Source: Spartobacteria bacterium (lineage in GTDB: Bacteria > Verrucomicrobiota > Verrucomicrobiia > Chthoniobacterales > UBA10450). From it: DNA of 64,000 nt. Every line of letters begins with the position of its first letter. Positions within the stretch are counted from its first letter, which is position 1. Below the pieces are notes generated by a model, which worked only from the letters and a program-made list of their open reading frames with translations, was not told where the DNA came from and ran no database searches. Below, in pieces: positions 53,218 through 60,935 of this stretch. Made by a program: the position numbers and the translations under genes. The DNA is taken from the NCBI GenBank assembly GCA_003134785.1, contig PLCN01000019.1, positions 186,001 to 250,000 of the forward strand, given 5' to 3'.

Positions 53218-53847
53218 ATGGCTGAACGAACACGACCGATCGAACAAATGCTGGAGTTAAGCGAAGAAGAAGGGATGTCGCCCGAGCATCTCGATTCCCA
53301 AGTCCAAAAAGCGCAGGAGCAACTTCTGCAGTTGAAGCGGCAGTCGGAGCAAATCGAGAAACAAAAACGCGAACTGGAGGAGCTCAGCCGGCGCCAGGAA
53401 GAATTGGAGCGCGGACGAGCCGAGATGACCGACAAACTTTCGCGCTCGCTGGTGATTCTCGAGCGCGAAGGATACGATTCGCAAAAGAAACTCGAGCAGA
53501 TCCGGACGACGCATGAAAGTTTTACCCAGCATTTGGCGTTGCTCGAGGCGATCGAACCGAAGAGCTGGAATCCCGCCGAGCTGCCGAAGGAATTGAGCCG
53601 TGCGCTGAGCACGGTGGACGACGCGCGGACGGAGTTCAGTCAGCAACGAAGCCGACTCGAAGCCGGAAACAGCGATCAATCGGCGGACCTCGATTTGCCG
53701 GAAACGTCATCGGGCCTTTCCGGAATCGGTGGCGGAAAAACATTCGCTCAATGGGTGGGGATCGGTTTCGCGGTCACGCTGCCGTTGATTATTTTTGGGA
53801 TTATCGCGCTCCTGGTTTTTTTCTGGATGACCGCGAAGGGTCAGTGA
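53218..53847 (+). CDS. Tail-anchored coiled-coil protein of unknown function
   Basis: A 209-residue protein with no signal peptide, a coiled coil from about residue 25 to 115 (AQEQLLQLKRQSEQIEKQK and onward), a flexible Ser/Gly-rich linker, and a single C-terminal transmembrane helix (about residues 181-203, GIGFAVTLPLIIFGIIALLV). The layout suggests a cytoplasmic rod anchored by its tail. I do not recognise the family. The next gene, starting six bases after this one's stop, encodes a smaller protein of the same design. Confidence 0.7.
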   Translation: MAERTRPIEQMLELSEEEGMSPEHLDSQVQKAQEQLLQLKRQSEQIEKQKRELEELSRRQEELERGRAEMTDKLSRSLVILEREGYDSQKKLEQIRTTHESFTQHLALLEAIEPKSWNPAELPKELSRALSTVDDARTEFSQQRSRLEAGNSDQSADLDLPETSSGLSGIGGGKTFAQWVGIGFAVTLPLIIFGIIALLVFFWMTAKGQ

Positions 53848-53853
53848 TTCCGC

Positions 53854-54219
53854 ATGCGCCGCCGTACGCCCAAAGCCGGGACGCCGCTCAACCAGAAACA
53901 GGAAGAACTCGCGCAGCGCGAATCGCAGCTGCGCGGCGAAATGGAGAAACTCGAGCGCATGATCGCGGAAGCGCCGCGCGTGGCCGAGGAAACGACTCGC
54001 CGACAGCGCGAGGAATTGCTAATGCGCGCGAGTGAAGGCCGCAGCCGACTCGATGTTTCGGTCGCGCTGCAGGACAAGCGCTGGGGCGATGATAGCCGGG
54101 TCAAGGGTAGACGCGTCTCGCTCCGGAAGGAACGGCGCGAAGGCCGGATCGTTTTTCTGGTGCTGGTCATCGCGCTTTGCGTCGCGGTCATCTGGCTGGT
54201 GAGCCATTTCCGTTTTTAG
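53854..54219 (+). CDS. Small tail-anchored coiled-coil protein of unknown function
   Basis: A 121-residue protein: basic start, coiled coil (about residues 14-60, QKQEELAQRESQLRGEMEK), basic region, then a C-terminal transmembrane helix (about 97-118, IVFLVLVIALCVAVIWLV). Together with the preceding gene it forms a pair of membrane-tethered rods. gatC follows after 10 bp, so all four genes may be one operon. Function unknown. Confidence 0.7.
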   Translation: MRRRTPKAGTPLNQKQEELAQRESQLRGEMEKLERMIAEAPRVAEETTRRQREELLMRASEGRSRLDVSVALQDKRWGDDSRVKGRRVSLRKERREGRIVFLVLVIALCVAVIWLVSHFRF

Positions 54220-54229
54220 CGGAACGCAA

Positions 54230-54520
54230 ATGTCAGAGACTGTTGAACTCGACGTGGCCCACGTCGCGAAACTGGCACGGCTCAATCTGACGGAAGAGGA
54301 GACAAAACTTTTCCAGGCGCAGTTGGGTCGCGTGCTCGAGTACGCGGAGAAGTTGCGAGAGCTGGATACGACCGACGTGGAAGCCGCCGCGCATGCTGTC
54401 CCGGTCTTCAATGTCTTCCGCGAAGATGAGCCGCGCAGTTGGTTGACCGCGGAGGAAGCGCTGAGCAATGCGCCGCGGCAAGCCAACGGTCTTTTCATCG
54501 TCACGAAAGTCGTGGAATGA
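54230..54520 (+). CDS. gatC: Aspartyl/glutamyl-tRNA amidotransferase subunit C
   Basis: A 96-residue GatC, the small subunit that wraps and stabilises GatA and GatB in the transamidosome, which converts Glu-tRNAGln (or Asp-tRNAAsn) to the amidated form. Family motifs: DVAHVAKLARLNLTEEE at the start, LGRVLEYAEKLRELDT, and VFREDEPR near residue 65. The stop overlaps the gatA start by four bases (ATGA at 54517-54520). Confidence 0.93.
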   Translation: MSETVELDVAHVAKLARLNLTEEETKLFQAQLGRVLEYAEKLRELDTTDVEAAAHAVPVFNVFREDEPRSWLTAEEALSNAPRQANGLFIVTKVVE

Positions 54521-56019
54521 ATGCGGCCGATTTGCCGGCGCTGAACATCGCCGAGCTTCAGCTTCTTCTTCGCCGCCGCGAAATTTCTCCGCGCGAAGTG
54601 CTGGAGGCGCTCCAGTCGCGGATCGCGGAAGTGGAGCCTCGGATTGAGGCGTATCTGTCGATCGATTTCGATGACGCGGTCAAACACGCAGAACGCACCG
54701 ATGTGAGTTTGCCGCTTGGCGGCGTGCCGATTGCGATCAAAGACATCATCAGCGTGGCGGGTCAGCCGTGCACCTGCGCCTCGAAGATTCTGCGGAACTA
54801 TCGGGCACTCTACGATGCCACCATCATTCGAAAACTCAGAGCGGCGGGCGCGATTCCGTTTGGGAAAACGAACATGGATGAATTTGCCATGGGCGCGTCC
54901 ACGGAAAACTCGAGCGTGAAATTTACTCGGAACCCCTGGGACATCTCGCGCGTGCCGGGTGGTTCCAGCGGCGGCTCGGCCGCGGCCGTGGCGGCGGACA
55001 CGGCATTCGGTGCGCTCGGAACCGACACGGGCGGATCGATCCGACAACCGGCGGCACTCTCCGGCGTGGTCGGCGTGAAACCAAGTTATGGCCGCGTCTC
55101 GCGTTTTGGTTTAGTCGCGTTTGCGTCGTCGCTCGATCAAGCCGGTCCGTTGACCAAGACAGTGCGCGACGCGGCGATGGTGATGAACGCGATCGCCGGA
55201 GCAGATCCGCAGGACTCGACTTGTTTGAATGAAGCGGTGCCCGATTACGCCGCTGATCTCGGGCGCGATCTGCGCGGAATCCGGCTCGGTCTGCCAAAAG
55301 AATACCTGATCGAGGGAATCGATCCGCGGGTGAGAGCGGCGATCGACCAGGCGGTCGCGCATTACGACTCGTTAGGCGCGGAAATCATCGACGTGTCACT
55401 GCCGCATACAGAATACGCGATTGCCTCTTATTATATGATCGCGAGCGCGGAGGCCTCGGCGAATCTTGCGCGTTTTGACGGAATGCGTTACGGCCATCGC
55501 GCGGAGAATCCGCGAAATTTGTTCGACCATTACGGGCGGACGCGGGAGGAAGGATTTGGTCCGGAGGTGAAACGGCGCATCATCCTCGGCACCTACGTTC
55601 TGAGCTCTGGATATTACGAGGCGTATTACGCGCGCGCGCAAAAAGTGAGGACGCTGATCCGGCGCGATTTTGCCGAGGCCTTTGCCAACGTTGATGCGCT
55701 CATCTCACCAACATCACCGGTACCGGCATTTCCGCTGGGAGAGAGAAGCGCCGATCCGTTGCAAATGTACTTGGCCGACGTTTTCACGAACGCGGCGAAC
55801 CTCGCGGGCATTTGCGGGATAAGTCTGCCGTGCGGTTTTGCAACGATGGAGAATGGGACACAACTGCCGGTTGGATTGCAGTTGCTGGGGAAAGCGATGG
55901 ATGAAACGCGAATTTTGCAGATCGCGCACGCCTACGAGCAGAGCACGGAGTGGCACAGGCGGCGGCCGCCGCTGGAGACGGGAAACTTCCAACGTCCTAC
56001 GTCCAACGTCCAACATTGA
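54517..56019 (+). CDS. gatA: Aspartyl/glutamyl-tRNA amidotransferase subunit A
   Basis: A 500-residue amidase-signature glutaminase of the tRNA-dependent amidotransferase. The catalytic Lys is in VPIAIKDIISVAG, the cis-Ser in GTDTGGSIRQPAAL and the nucleophilic Ser in RVPGGSSGGSAAAV. The last dozen or so residues (NFQRPTSNVQH) are encoded by a heptamer array, so the C-terminus is repeat-derived. gatB does not follow; the next gene is an opposite-strand glycosyltransferase, so gatB must lie elsewhere. The start at ATG 54517 overlaps gatC. Confidence 0.95.
   Translation: MNAADLPALNIAELQLLLRRREISPREVLEALQSRIAEVEPRIEAYLSIDFDDAVKHAERTDVSLPLGGVPIAIKDIISVAGQPCTCASKILRNYRALYDATIIRKLRAAGAIPFGKTNMDEFAMGASTENSSVKFTRNPWDISRVPGGSSGGSAAAVAADTAFGALGTDTGGSIRQPAALSGVVGVKPSYGRVSRFGLVAFASSLDQAGPLTKTVRDAAMVMNAIAGADPQDSTCLNEAVPDYAADLGRDLRGIRLGLPKEYLIEGIDPRVRAAIDQAVAHYDSLGAEIIDVSLPHTEYAIASYYMIASAEASANLARFDGMRYGHRAENPRNLFDHYGRTREEGFGPEVKRRIILGTYVLSSGYYEAYYARAQKVRTLIRRDFAEAFANVDALISPTSPVPAFPLGERSADPLQMYLADVFTNAANLAGICGISLPCGFATMENGTQLPVGLQLLGKAMDETRILQIAHAYEQSTEWHRRRPPLETGNFQRPTSNVQH
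55988..56015 (+). repeat. Heptamer array at the 3' end of gatA (TCCAACG units)
   Basis: Four units in a row: TCCAACG, TCCTACG, TCCAACG and TCCAACA. They are translated as the end of GatA. The following text ACTCCAGAAGAGC is the near complement of the segment beside the 18061 array. Confidence 0.85.
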
Positions 56020-56105
56020 ACTCCAGAAGAGCGGCAGGCGAGTTCGACCACGAATTGGGTGGATCGAGCGGGCCGCATCGTGGCCAACTACGAAGCGCCG
56101 GTTTC

Positions 56106-56891
56106 TTAACGACGATCGACAGGGGGACAAGGGGCGGTTATTTCCAAATCGGCGCTCGAGGGCGGTTTGGAAACCGCCGCTCCTTGAGGGTGAACTTGAG
56201 TTCCGCGACGGAAAGGCATTCGCGATGCCGCCGCGAGCCAGCGCAAGGCAAAGCGCAACGCGACGCTCGGACTCATTTTCGATGTACCACGGGCGCGATC
56301 GCGAAAGACGATGGGAATTTCGAGGACACGAAGTTGTTTGCCGCCCTGAACGATCGCTTCGAAGGCGATCTTAAAGCCGGTCGCGGCTGGAGTGAATTCC
56401 AGCAGAGAGGTCTTTCGCATCGCAAAAAAACCGCACATCGAATCGTGCACTCCGGTGAGCGGATACGCGATGCCCGCCGCGATGCGCGACATAATCTTGC
56501 GCCAGACCGGCCAGCCGGGCGTTGATGCGCCAGGCACGTAGCGGCTGCCAATGACCATGTCCGCGGTTCCCTCCAAAATGGGAAGCACCAGCTCGGACAA
56601 TTTCTCCGGCGGATGGCTCAGGTCGGCATCCATCACGACGAGAAGATCGCCTTTGGCGGCGCGCGCTCCGGCAATGACGGCGCCCGAAAGTCCGAAGACC
56701 GGACTGTTGCGCTCGATCAAACGCACCGGAGCAGAAGTGGAAAAAGCGCGAATGCGTTCGCGCGTGCCGTCGGTGGAACCATCGTCCACAAAGACGATTT
56801 CATCCGGCGCGGGCTGACATTGCAGAATGCGACCGAGAAGCGGTTCGATGTTCTCGAACTCATTCAGGGTCGGGATGATCACTGAAATCAT
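56106..56891 (-). CDS. Glycosyltransferase family 2, DPM1-like
   Basis: A 261-residue GT2 protein related to dolichyl/polyprenyl-phosphate mannose synthases. It starts MISVIIPTLNEFENIEPLL, then has EIVFVDDGSTDGT, the DxD in VVMDADLSHPPEKL and a later GVHDSMCGFFAMRK. The C-terminal 28 residues or so (after FRRGTQVHPQ) are read through a family D repeat and look added. No transmembrane helices follow the catalytic domain, unlike GtrB-type members. Its start overlaps the stop of the upstream remnant (ATGA). It may supply polyprenyl-linked sugar to the GT39 enzyme; that is inferred. Confidence 0.85.
   Translation of the reverse strand: MISVIIPTLNEFENIEPLLGRILQCQPAPDEIVFVDDGSTDGTRERIRAFSTSAPVRLIERNSPVFGLSGAVIAGARAAKGDLLVVMDADLSHPPEKLSELVLPILEGTADMVIGSRYVPGASTPGWPVWRKIMSRIAAGIAYPLTGVHDSMCGFFAMRKTSLLEFTPAATGFKIAFEAIVQGGKQLRVLEIPIVFRDRARGTSKMSPSVALRFALRWLAAASRMPFRRGTQVHPQGAAVSKPPSSADLEITAPCPPVDRR
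56128..56186. repeat. Family D repeat, short diverged copy
   Basis: A 59-bp hairpin: CAAGGGGCGGTTATTTCCAA facing GGCGGTTTGGAAACCGCC then GCTCCTTG. It resembles the 49701 element but is diverged and shorter. It lies inside the 3' end of the GT2 gene. Confidence 0.7.
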
Positions 56892-57180
56892 GGGCTGAGG
56901 CCAGCCTTGTCAGACGACTGGAACGTCGCGCGGATCACGCTCTGTGGTTTATCGCTCACACCGAGATAAATTCTGCCGACATATTCACCCAGGATGCCGA
57001 GGAGCACCAGTTGCGTGCCGGAAAGCAGCGGCATCGCCGCCATGAGTGAGTTCCAGCCGGTCGGCCTTTTGTTCAACATGCGTTCGAGCACCACATCGAT
57101 CACGGCGAGAAAACCGAGCGCGCTCGGGATCATCTCGTCCCGGCTGCCGTCATTCACCAAGATCAGCGTGTTTGCTTTCG
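56888..57180 (-). pseudogene. Glycosyltransferase family 2 remnant (N-terminal stub joined to C-terminal membrane part)
   Basis: The frame reads TLILVNDGSRDE, the motif near the start of GT2 enzymes, and then directly continues into SALGFLAVIDVVLERML and LLSGTQLVLLGILGEYVGRI, the C-terminal transmembrane pair of GtrB-type GT2 proteins. The 200 or so residues of catalytic core that should lie between are absent. This looks like an internal deletion. The stop overlaps the start of the intact GT2 gene downstream, so the old operon order survives. Confidence 0.7.
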
Positions 57181-57395
57181 TTAACGCCGGTAAATTCGCC
57201 TGCGGAAAATTTTTCGCACCACGCTCAGCATGCCTCCGCTGCCACATCCCGCGTCGAGCCGCGAAAAATGTGGCGAAGCCGGTTCGATCGCAGTAGCCAC
57301 ATGCTGGCGCAACACTTGGACCACCAATAAGTGGTCCTGGACGAGCGCATAATCTCGTGTTCGTAGGAGACATCGCCGCGTTTTGGCATTCAAGA
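57181..57395 (-). pseudogene. Frameshifted fragment of a SAM-dependent methyltransferase
   Basis: Across changing frames on the minus strand one can read YEHEIMRS, then VQDH, YWW, VLRQHVATAIEPASPHF and LDAGCGSGGMLSVVRK, then NFPQANL. This is the N-terminus of a class I methyltransferase up to and just beyond SAM motif I, broken by at least two frameshifts and truncated by the junction to the GT2 remnant. The rest of the methyltransferase is missing. Confidence 0.6.
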
Positions 57396-57548
57396 ACGAC
57401 GCGTAACTTGCCGCGCGGCCAATTTTTCGAAATGACTTGTCAAGAGTGGTTCCCCTTCGTTACGGGATGATCTGTCCAATCGGGCTCGATCATATGCGAA
57501 CGAATCGTTTTGCCAGTCTTATCTTACCCCCGAAGAAACGAACTTCCC

Positions 57549-57554
57549 GGGGGG
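57549..57554 (+). promoter_or_regulatory. Ribosome-binding site deciding a GTG start
   Basis: A run of six G residues (GGGGGG), six bases before GTG 57561, supports that start over the upstream in-frame TTG at 57510. Confidence 0.5.
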
Positions 57555-57560
57555 AACGTA

Positions 57561-59336
57561 GTGGAACAGGGTGACGCCAAGTCGAAACCCCCAGCCGAAC
57601 ATCCTCGAAACTGGCTCGCGATTACCCTGATCGCTGCCGCGGCGCCGCTCGCCTTTCTCATCTACCTGCTTCAACGATATGCCGTCGATGTTCCGGCTTG
57701 GGACGACTGGGAGATGGTCCCGATCATCGCGCGCGCGCGCACAGGTCAGTCCTTCCTGCAGGACATCCTCCAGCAACAACAGGAAGCGCACACCGTCATT
57801 CCCAAACTGCTCGTGGTCCTCTTCGCGGGTTTTGGCCATTGGCATCTGACTTACGAAATGGCACTTTCCGTTTTCTTCTCGACGGCGACTGCGGCTGGAA
57901 TTTATTTCCTGCTGCGACAATCGGTGCTCGGACCGCGCGCCATCGCCATCGGCCTTCTCCTCGCCGCTCTCCTCATTTTCGCTCCCACCTATTACGAAGT
58001 CTGGCTGACCGGCTCGGATTTCAGTTCGTTCCTGCCGGCATTCTGGCTCGTCGCCGCGCTCGTCGTCGCTGGCACGAAGCTATCGATCACCAAAAAATTT
58101 ATCTGCTGCGCGATTTTCTCGATCGCCGGCAGTTTCAGTCTGGCGAATGGTCTGCTGCTTTGGGCGGTTACTTTTCCGTTGCTGCTGTTCACTGACGAAG
58201 TTCCTCGATGGAAAAGGTGGCTTCTGTTTTGGATCGTCGCCGGCGCACTCTGCGTCGCGGCTTATTTTTGGGATTATCAAAAGCCTCGCGATCTTCCTCT
58301 CTTTGCCCCCGCCGTTTCGCCGATCGATTATTTCCAATACGTTTTCATTTTTCTCGGATCGGCCCTGGTCTGCGCGGGTAAAGGGTCGTCGATCACGATG
58401 GCGGCGATTCTCGGAGCGAGCGGATTGGTCCTTTTCTGTGGCGCCCTTTGTTTCGCATTCTCGCGCCGAAAAAATCGCGAATTCCTCCGGCGGACACGGC
58501 CTTGGTTTGCGCTGGGATTTTACGCTATCGGCAGTGCGTCTCTCGCCGCCTTTGGGCGAGTCGGTTACGGAACAACGCAGGCGTTGCAATCGCGTTATGG
58601 ACCATTCGCGCTTTATCTGTTCGTCGCACTCATTGGACTGGCGATTGTTATCCACGCCGAATCAGCGCCGCGGCGAAATCCGCTAGCACGGCCGATCTGG
58701 ATCTCGGCCCTGGCTCTCCTCGCGCTCGGTTTGCTCATCCCGTATGCATTTTGTGCCGCCGCTGGTGTTGCCGCGATACGAGCGGGATCGGCTAATAACT
58801 GGTTGGGACGCTCCGCGGTCCTCTTTAGTCGCGCGCTCAACACCGGCAGCACAATTAAGAAAACGATTTATCCCTCACCGCTGATTGTGCGTCGCGACGC
58901 AATGGTCCTGGATAATTTGGGCCTGATCCGCCCAGCCCTGATCAAGACCGATAATGTTTCATCGATCCATCATTGGGCGGCCGACGGCCGGAATGCGACG
59001 GGTTGGTGCGAATCCATCGCGCCGAAAGGGAATGATATGCTGGTCGCCACCGGTTGGGCGGTGCTCAACGCGGCGGGCCGTCCGGCTGACGGCGTGGTCC
59101 TCACCTACGAATATCCGGAGCGCAATTGGGTCTTCTTCGCGATGTCCGATGGGATCTCACCCCGGCCCGATATCGCGGCGCGATTCCATAACCGCGACCA
59201 GTTCTGGAGCGGATGGGAAGCGACGTTCCCGCGCAGTGCGTTTCCTGCCGGCGCGCGGATTTCAGCGTGGGCGATCGATAGCGAACACGCCGCGATCTAC
59301 CGCCTGGATAACCATTTCACGGACGAGCATTTCTAA
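57561..59336 (+). CDS. Large multi-pass membrane protein of unknown function
   Basis: A 591-residue protein with about 10-11 transmembrane helices from residue 20 to 430 and a soluble C-terminal domain of about 150 residues. After helix 1 comes VDVPAWDDWEMVPI, where acidic residues occupy the position of the catalytic Asp in GT-C membrane glycosyltransferases. A GT-C role would fit the glycan-type neighbours, but I recognise no family signature. The C-terminal part (EYPERNWVFFAMSDG ... FPRSAFPAGARISAWAID, cut here) may be a beta-sandwich. The start is GTG 57561, backed by a G-rich ribosome-binding site. Confidence 0.65.
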   Translation: MEQGDAKSKPPAEHPRNWLAITLIAAAAPLAFLIYLLQRYAVDVPAWDDWEMVPIIARARTGQSFLQDILQQQQEAHTVIPKLLVVLFAGFGHWHLTYEMALSVFFSTATAAGIYFLLRQSVLGPRAIAIGLLLAALLIFAPTYYEVWLTGSDFSSFLPAFWLVAALVVAGTKLSITKKFICCAIFSIAGSFSLANGLLLWAVTFPLLLFTDEVPRWKRWLLFWIVAGALCVAAYFWDYQKPRDLPLFAPAVSPIDYFQYVFIFLGSALVCAGKGSSITMAAILGASGLVLFCGALCFAFSRRKNREFLRRTRPWFALGFYAIGSASLAAFGRVGYGTTQALQSRYGPFALYLFVALIGLAIVIHAESAPRRNPLARPIWISALALLALGLLIPYAFCAAAGVAAIRAGSANNWLGRSAVLFSRALNTGSTIKKTIYPSPLIVRRDAMVLDNLGLIRPALIKTDNVSSIHHWAADGRNATGWCESIAPKGNDMLVATGWAVLNAAGRPADGVVLTYEYPERNWVFFAMSDGISPRPDIAARFHNRDQFWSGWEATFPRSAFPAGARISAWAIDSEHAAIYRLDNHFTDEHF

Positions 59337-59364
59337 AAGCGCCCCGCAGCGCGGATCAGGTGCA

Positions 59365-60132
59365 CTACCGCAAGCCCGTACCCCAGCGCCGATGGAGAAA
59401 TCGCTCGATCGGCGCGAAGACGATTTTGTCCGTGAGCAACCCGATCAAAACAATGACGAACATCACGCCAATCACCTGGTCCATCGCGTGCAGTTCGCGT
59501 CCGTAATGCAGGAGATGTCCAAGACCGAACCCGGTCAAAATGGTCACGTAAATCTCGGCCGCCATCAGTGATCTCCAGGCGAACGCCCAACCTTGTTTCA
59601 TGCCGCTGACCAGGTAGGGCAGCGACGCGGGCAGGATGACCTTCGTCCATTTGTGCAAGCCGCGCGATCCCATCGTCCGCGCAGCGCGCGCGTAGATCGG
59701 CGGAATGTTGCGCACGCCAGTATCGGTCGCGATCACAACCGACCAGACCGTTCCCATGATCACGACGAACAACATCGCGCTTTCGGTTTGGCCAAACCAA
59801 AGCAAGGCGAGCGGGATCCAACAGACACTCGGCAAGGTCTGTAATCCCAGCGCCAGAACCCCGATCGTGTCTTCGACAAATTTCGACGCCGACGTGAGCA
59901 GCCCGAGCGGCAACCCGATCGCGATGCCAATCAAGTAACCAACGAGGAGTCGGCGCACCGTTACGCTCGTGGCCTGGAGCAACGTTCCGTCCCGCGCCGC
60001 GCCCAGAAGATATTCGCCGACACTTTGCGGCGACGGCAACAAAATCGGCGACCAAATTTTTAGCTGCACGATCACCGACCAAATCGCCAGCAAGATAAGA
60101 AAAAATATCGTGGCCAGGAGCGCGCGTTTCAT
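59365..60132 (-). CDS. ABC transporter permease, SsuC/TauC type
   Basis: A 255-residue inner-membrane permease of the nitrate/sulfonate/taurine importer family, with about six transmembrane helices. The cytoplasmic EAA loop is seen near residues 150-175 (ARTMGSRGLHKWTKVILPASLPYL, here noted by its GSRG and LPASLPYL parts). It starts on the last base of the ATPase stop codon (TAATG), so the three transporter genes are translationally coupled. The substrate could be a sulfonate, nitrate or a thiamine precursor. Confidence 0.9.
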   Translation of the reverse strand: MKRALLATIFFLILLAIWSVIVQLKIWSPILLPSPQSVGEYLLGAARDGTLLQATSVTVRRLLVGYLIGIAIGLPLGLLTSASKFVEDTIGVLALGLQTLPSVCWIPLALLWFGQTESAMLFVVIMGTVWSVVIATDTGVRNIPPIYARAARTMGSRGLHKWTKVILPASLPYLVSGMKQGWAFAWRSLMAAEIYVTILTGFGLGHLLHYGRELHAMDQVIGVMFVIVLIGLLTDKIVFAPIERFLHRRWGTGLR

Positions 60133-60935
60133 TATTCCGACACCTCCCCGGTCGAGTGGCCTTTGAGCGCGCGTGTGATTTCGCCCGCGTGCTCGGCTAA
60201 CTGAATGCTGTTGATATCGCGCGGCCGCGGGAGCGGGATGTCGAATTGCTCGCGGATGCGGCCGGGATTGCGCGAAAACAAAATCACGCGATCGGCGAGG
60301 CAGACCGCTTCGCGCACGTTGTGCGTGACGAACACGATTGTCTTGCGCCGCTTTTGCCAGATCCGTTGGATGTCGCTGTAAAGTTGCTCGCGGGTGAGCG
60401 CGTCGAGCGCGGCGAAAGGCTCATCCATCAGCAAGACGCGCGGATTCGGCGCGAGCGCGCGGGCCAGGGCTACGCGCTGTTTCATTCCGCCGGAAAGCTC
60501 ATGCACGTGCGCGGCCGAGAATTTTTCCAGGCCGACCAATTGAATAAAGAACTTCGCGACCTCGAGGCGTTCCTTGTTCGTTAGGCCAGGCTTGAGTTTC
60601 AACCCGAACATGACGTTCCCGGTAACGTCGAGCCACGGGAAGAGCGCGGATTCCTGAAACATGACGAGCCGGTGCCGGCCGGGATTGAGCACCGGTTCGT
60701 TATCGGCCGTGACCGTTCCCTGATCCGGCACCTCGAGGCCCGAGATGATATCGAGCAAGGTGGATTTGCCGCAACCGCTCGGCCCGACCAGACAAACGAA
60801 TTCGCCTTCGCCGATGTTGAGCGAAACATCATCCAGCGCGTGCACCGTCTGGCGCGTGGTGCGAAACCACTTCGAGACATGGTCTACGATGAGCTTCGCC
60901 GGAGGCGGCCCAACTAACTCCTCCTGGAGGGACAT
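60132..60935 (-). CDS. ABC transporter ATPase, SsuB/TauB type
   Basis: A 267-residue ATP-binding subunit. Walker A is GPSGCGKSTLLDI near residue 46, the Q-loop is MFQESALFPW, the signature is LSGGMKQRVALARAL, Walker B is VLLMDEPFAALD, and the H-loop His lies in IVFVTHNVREAV. It shares one base with the binding-protein stop (TGATG) upstream and one with the permease start downstream, giving a compact operon of binding protein, ATPase and permease. Confidence 0.93.
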   Translation of the reverse strand: MSLQEELVGPPPAKLIVDHVSKWFRTTRQTVHALDDVSLNIGEGEFVCLVGPSGCGKSTLLDIISGLEVPDQGTVTADNEPVLNPGRHRLVMFQESALFPWLDVTGNVMFGLKLKPGLTNKERLEVAKFFIQLVGLEKFSAAHVHELSGGMKQRVALARALAPNPRVLLMDEPFAALDALTREQLYSDIQRIWQKRRKTIVFVTHNVREAVCLADRVILFSRNPGRIREQFDIPLPRPRDINSIQLAEHAGEITRALKGHSTGEVSE

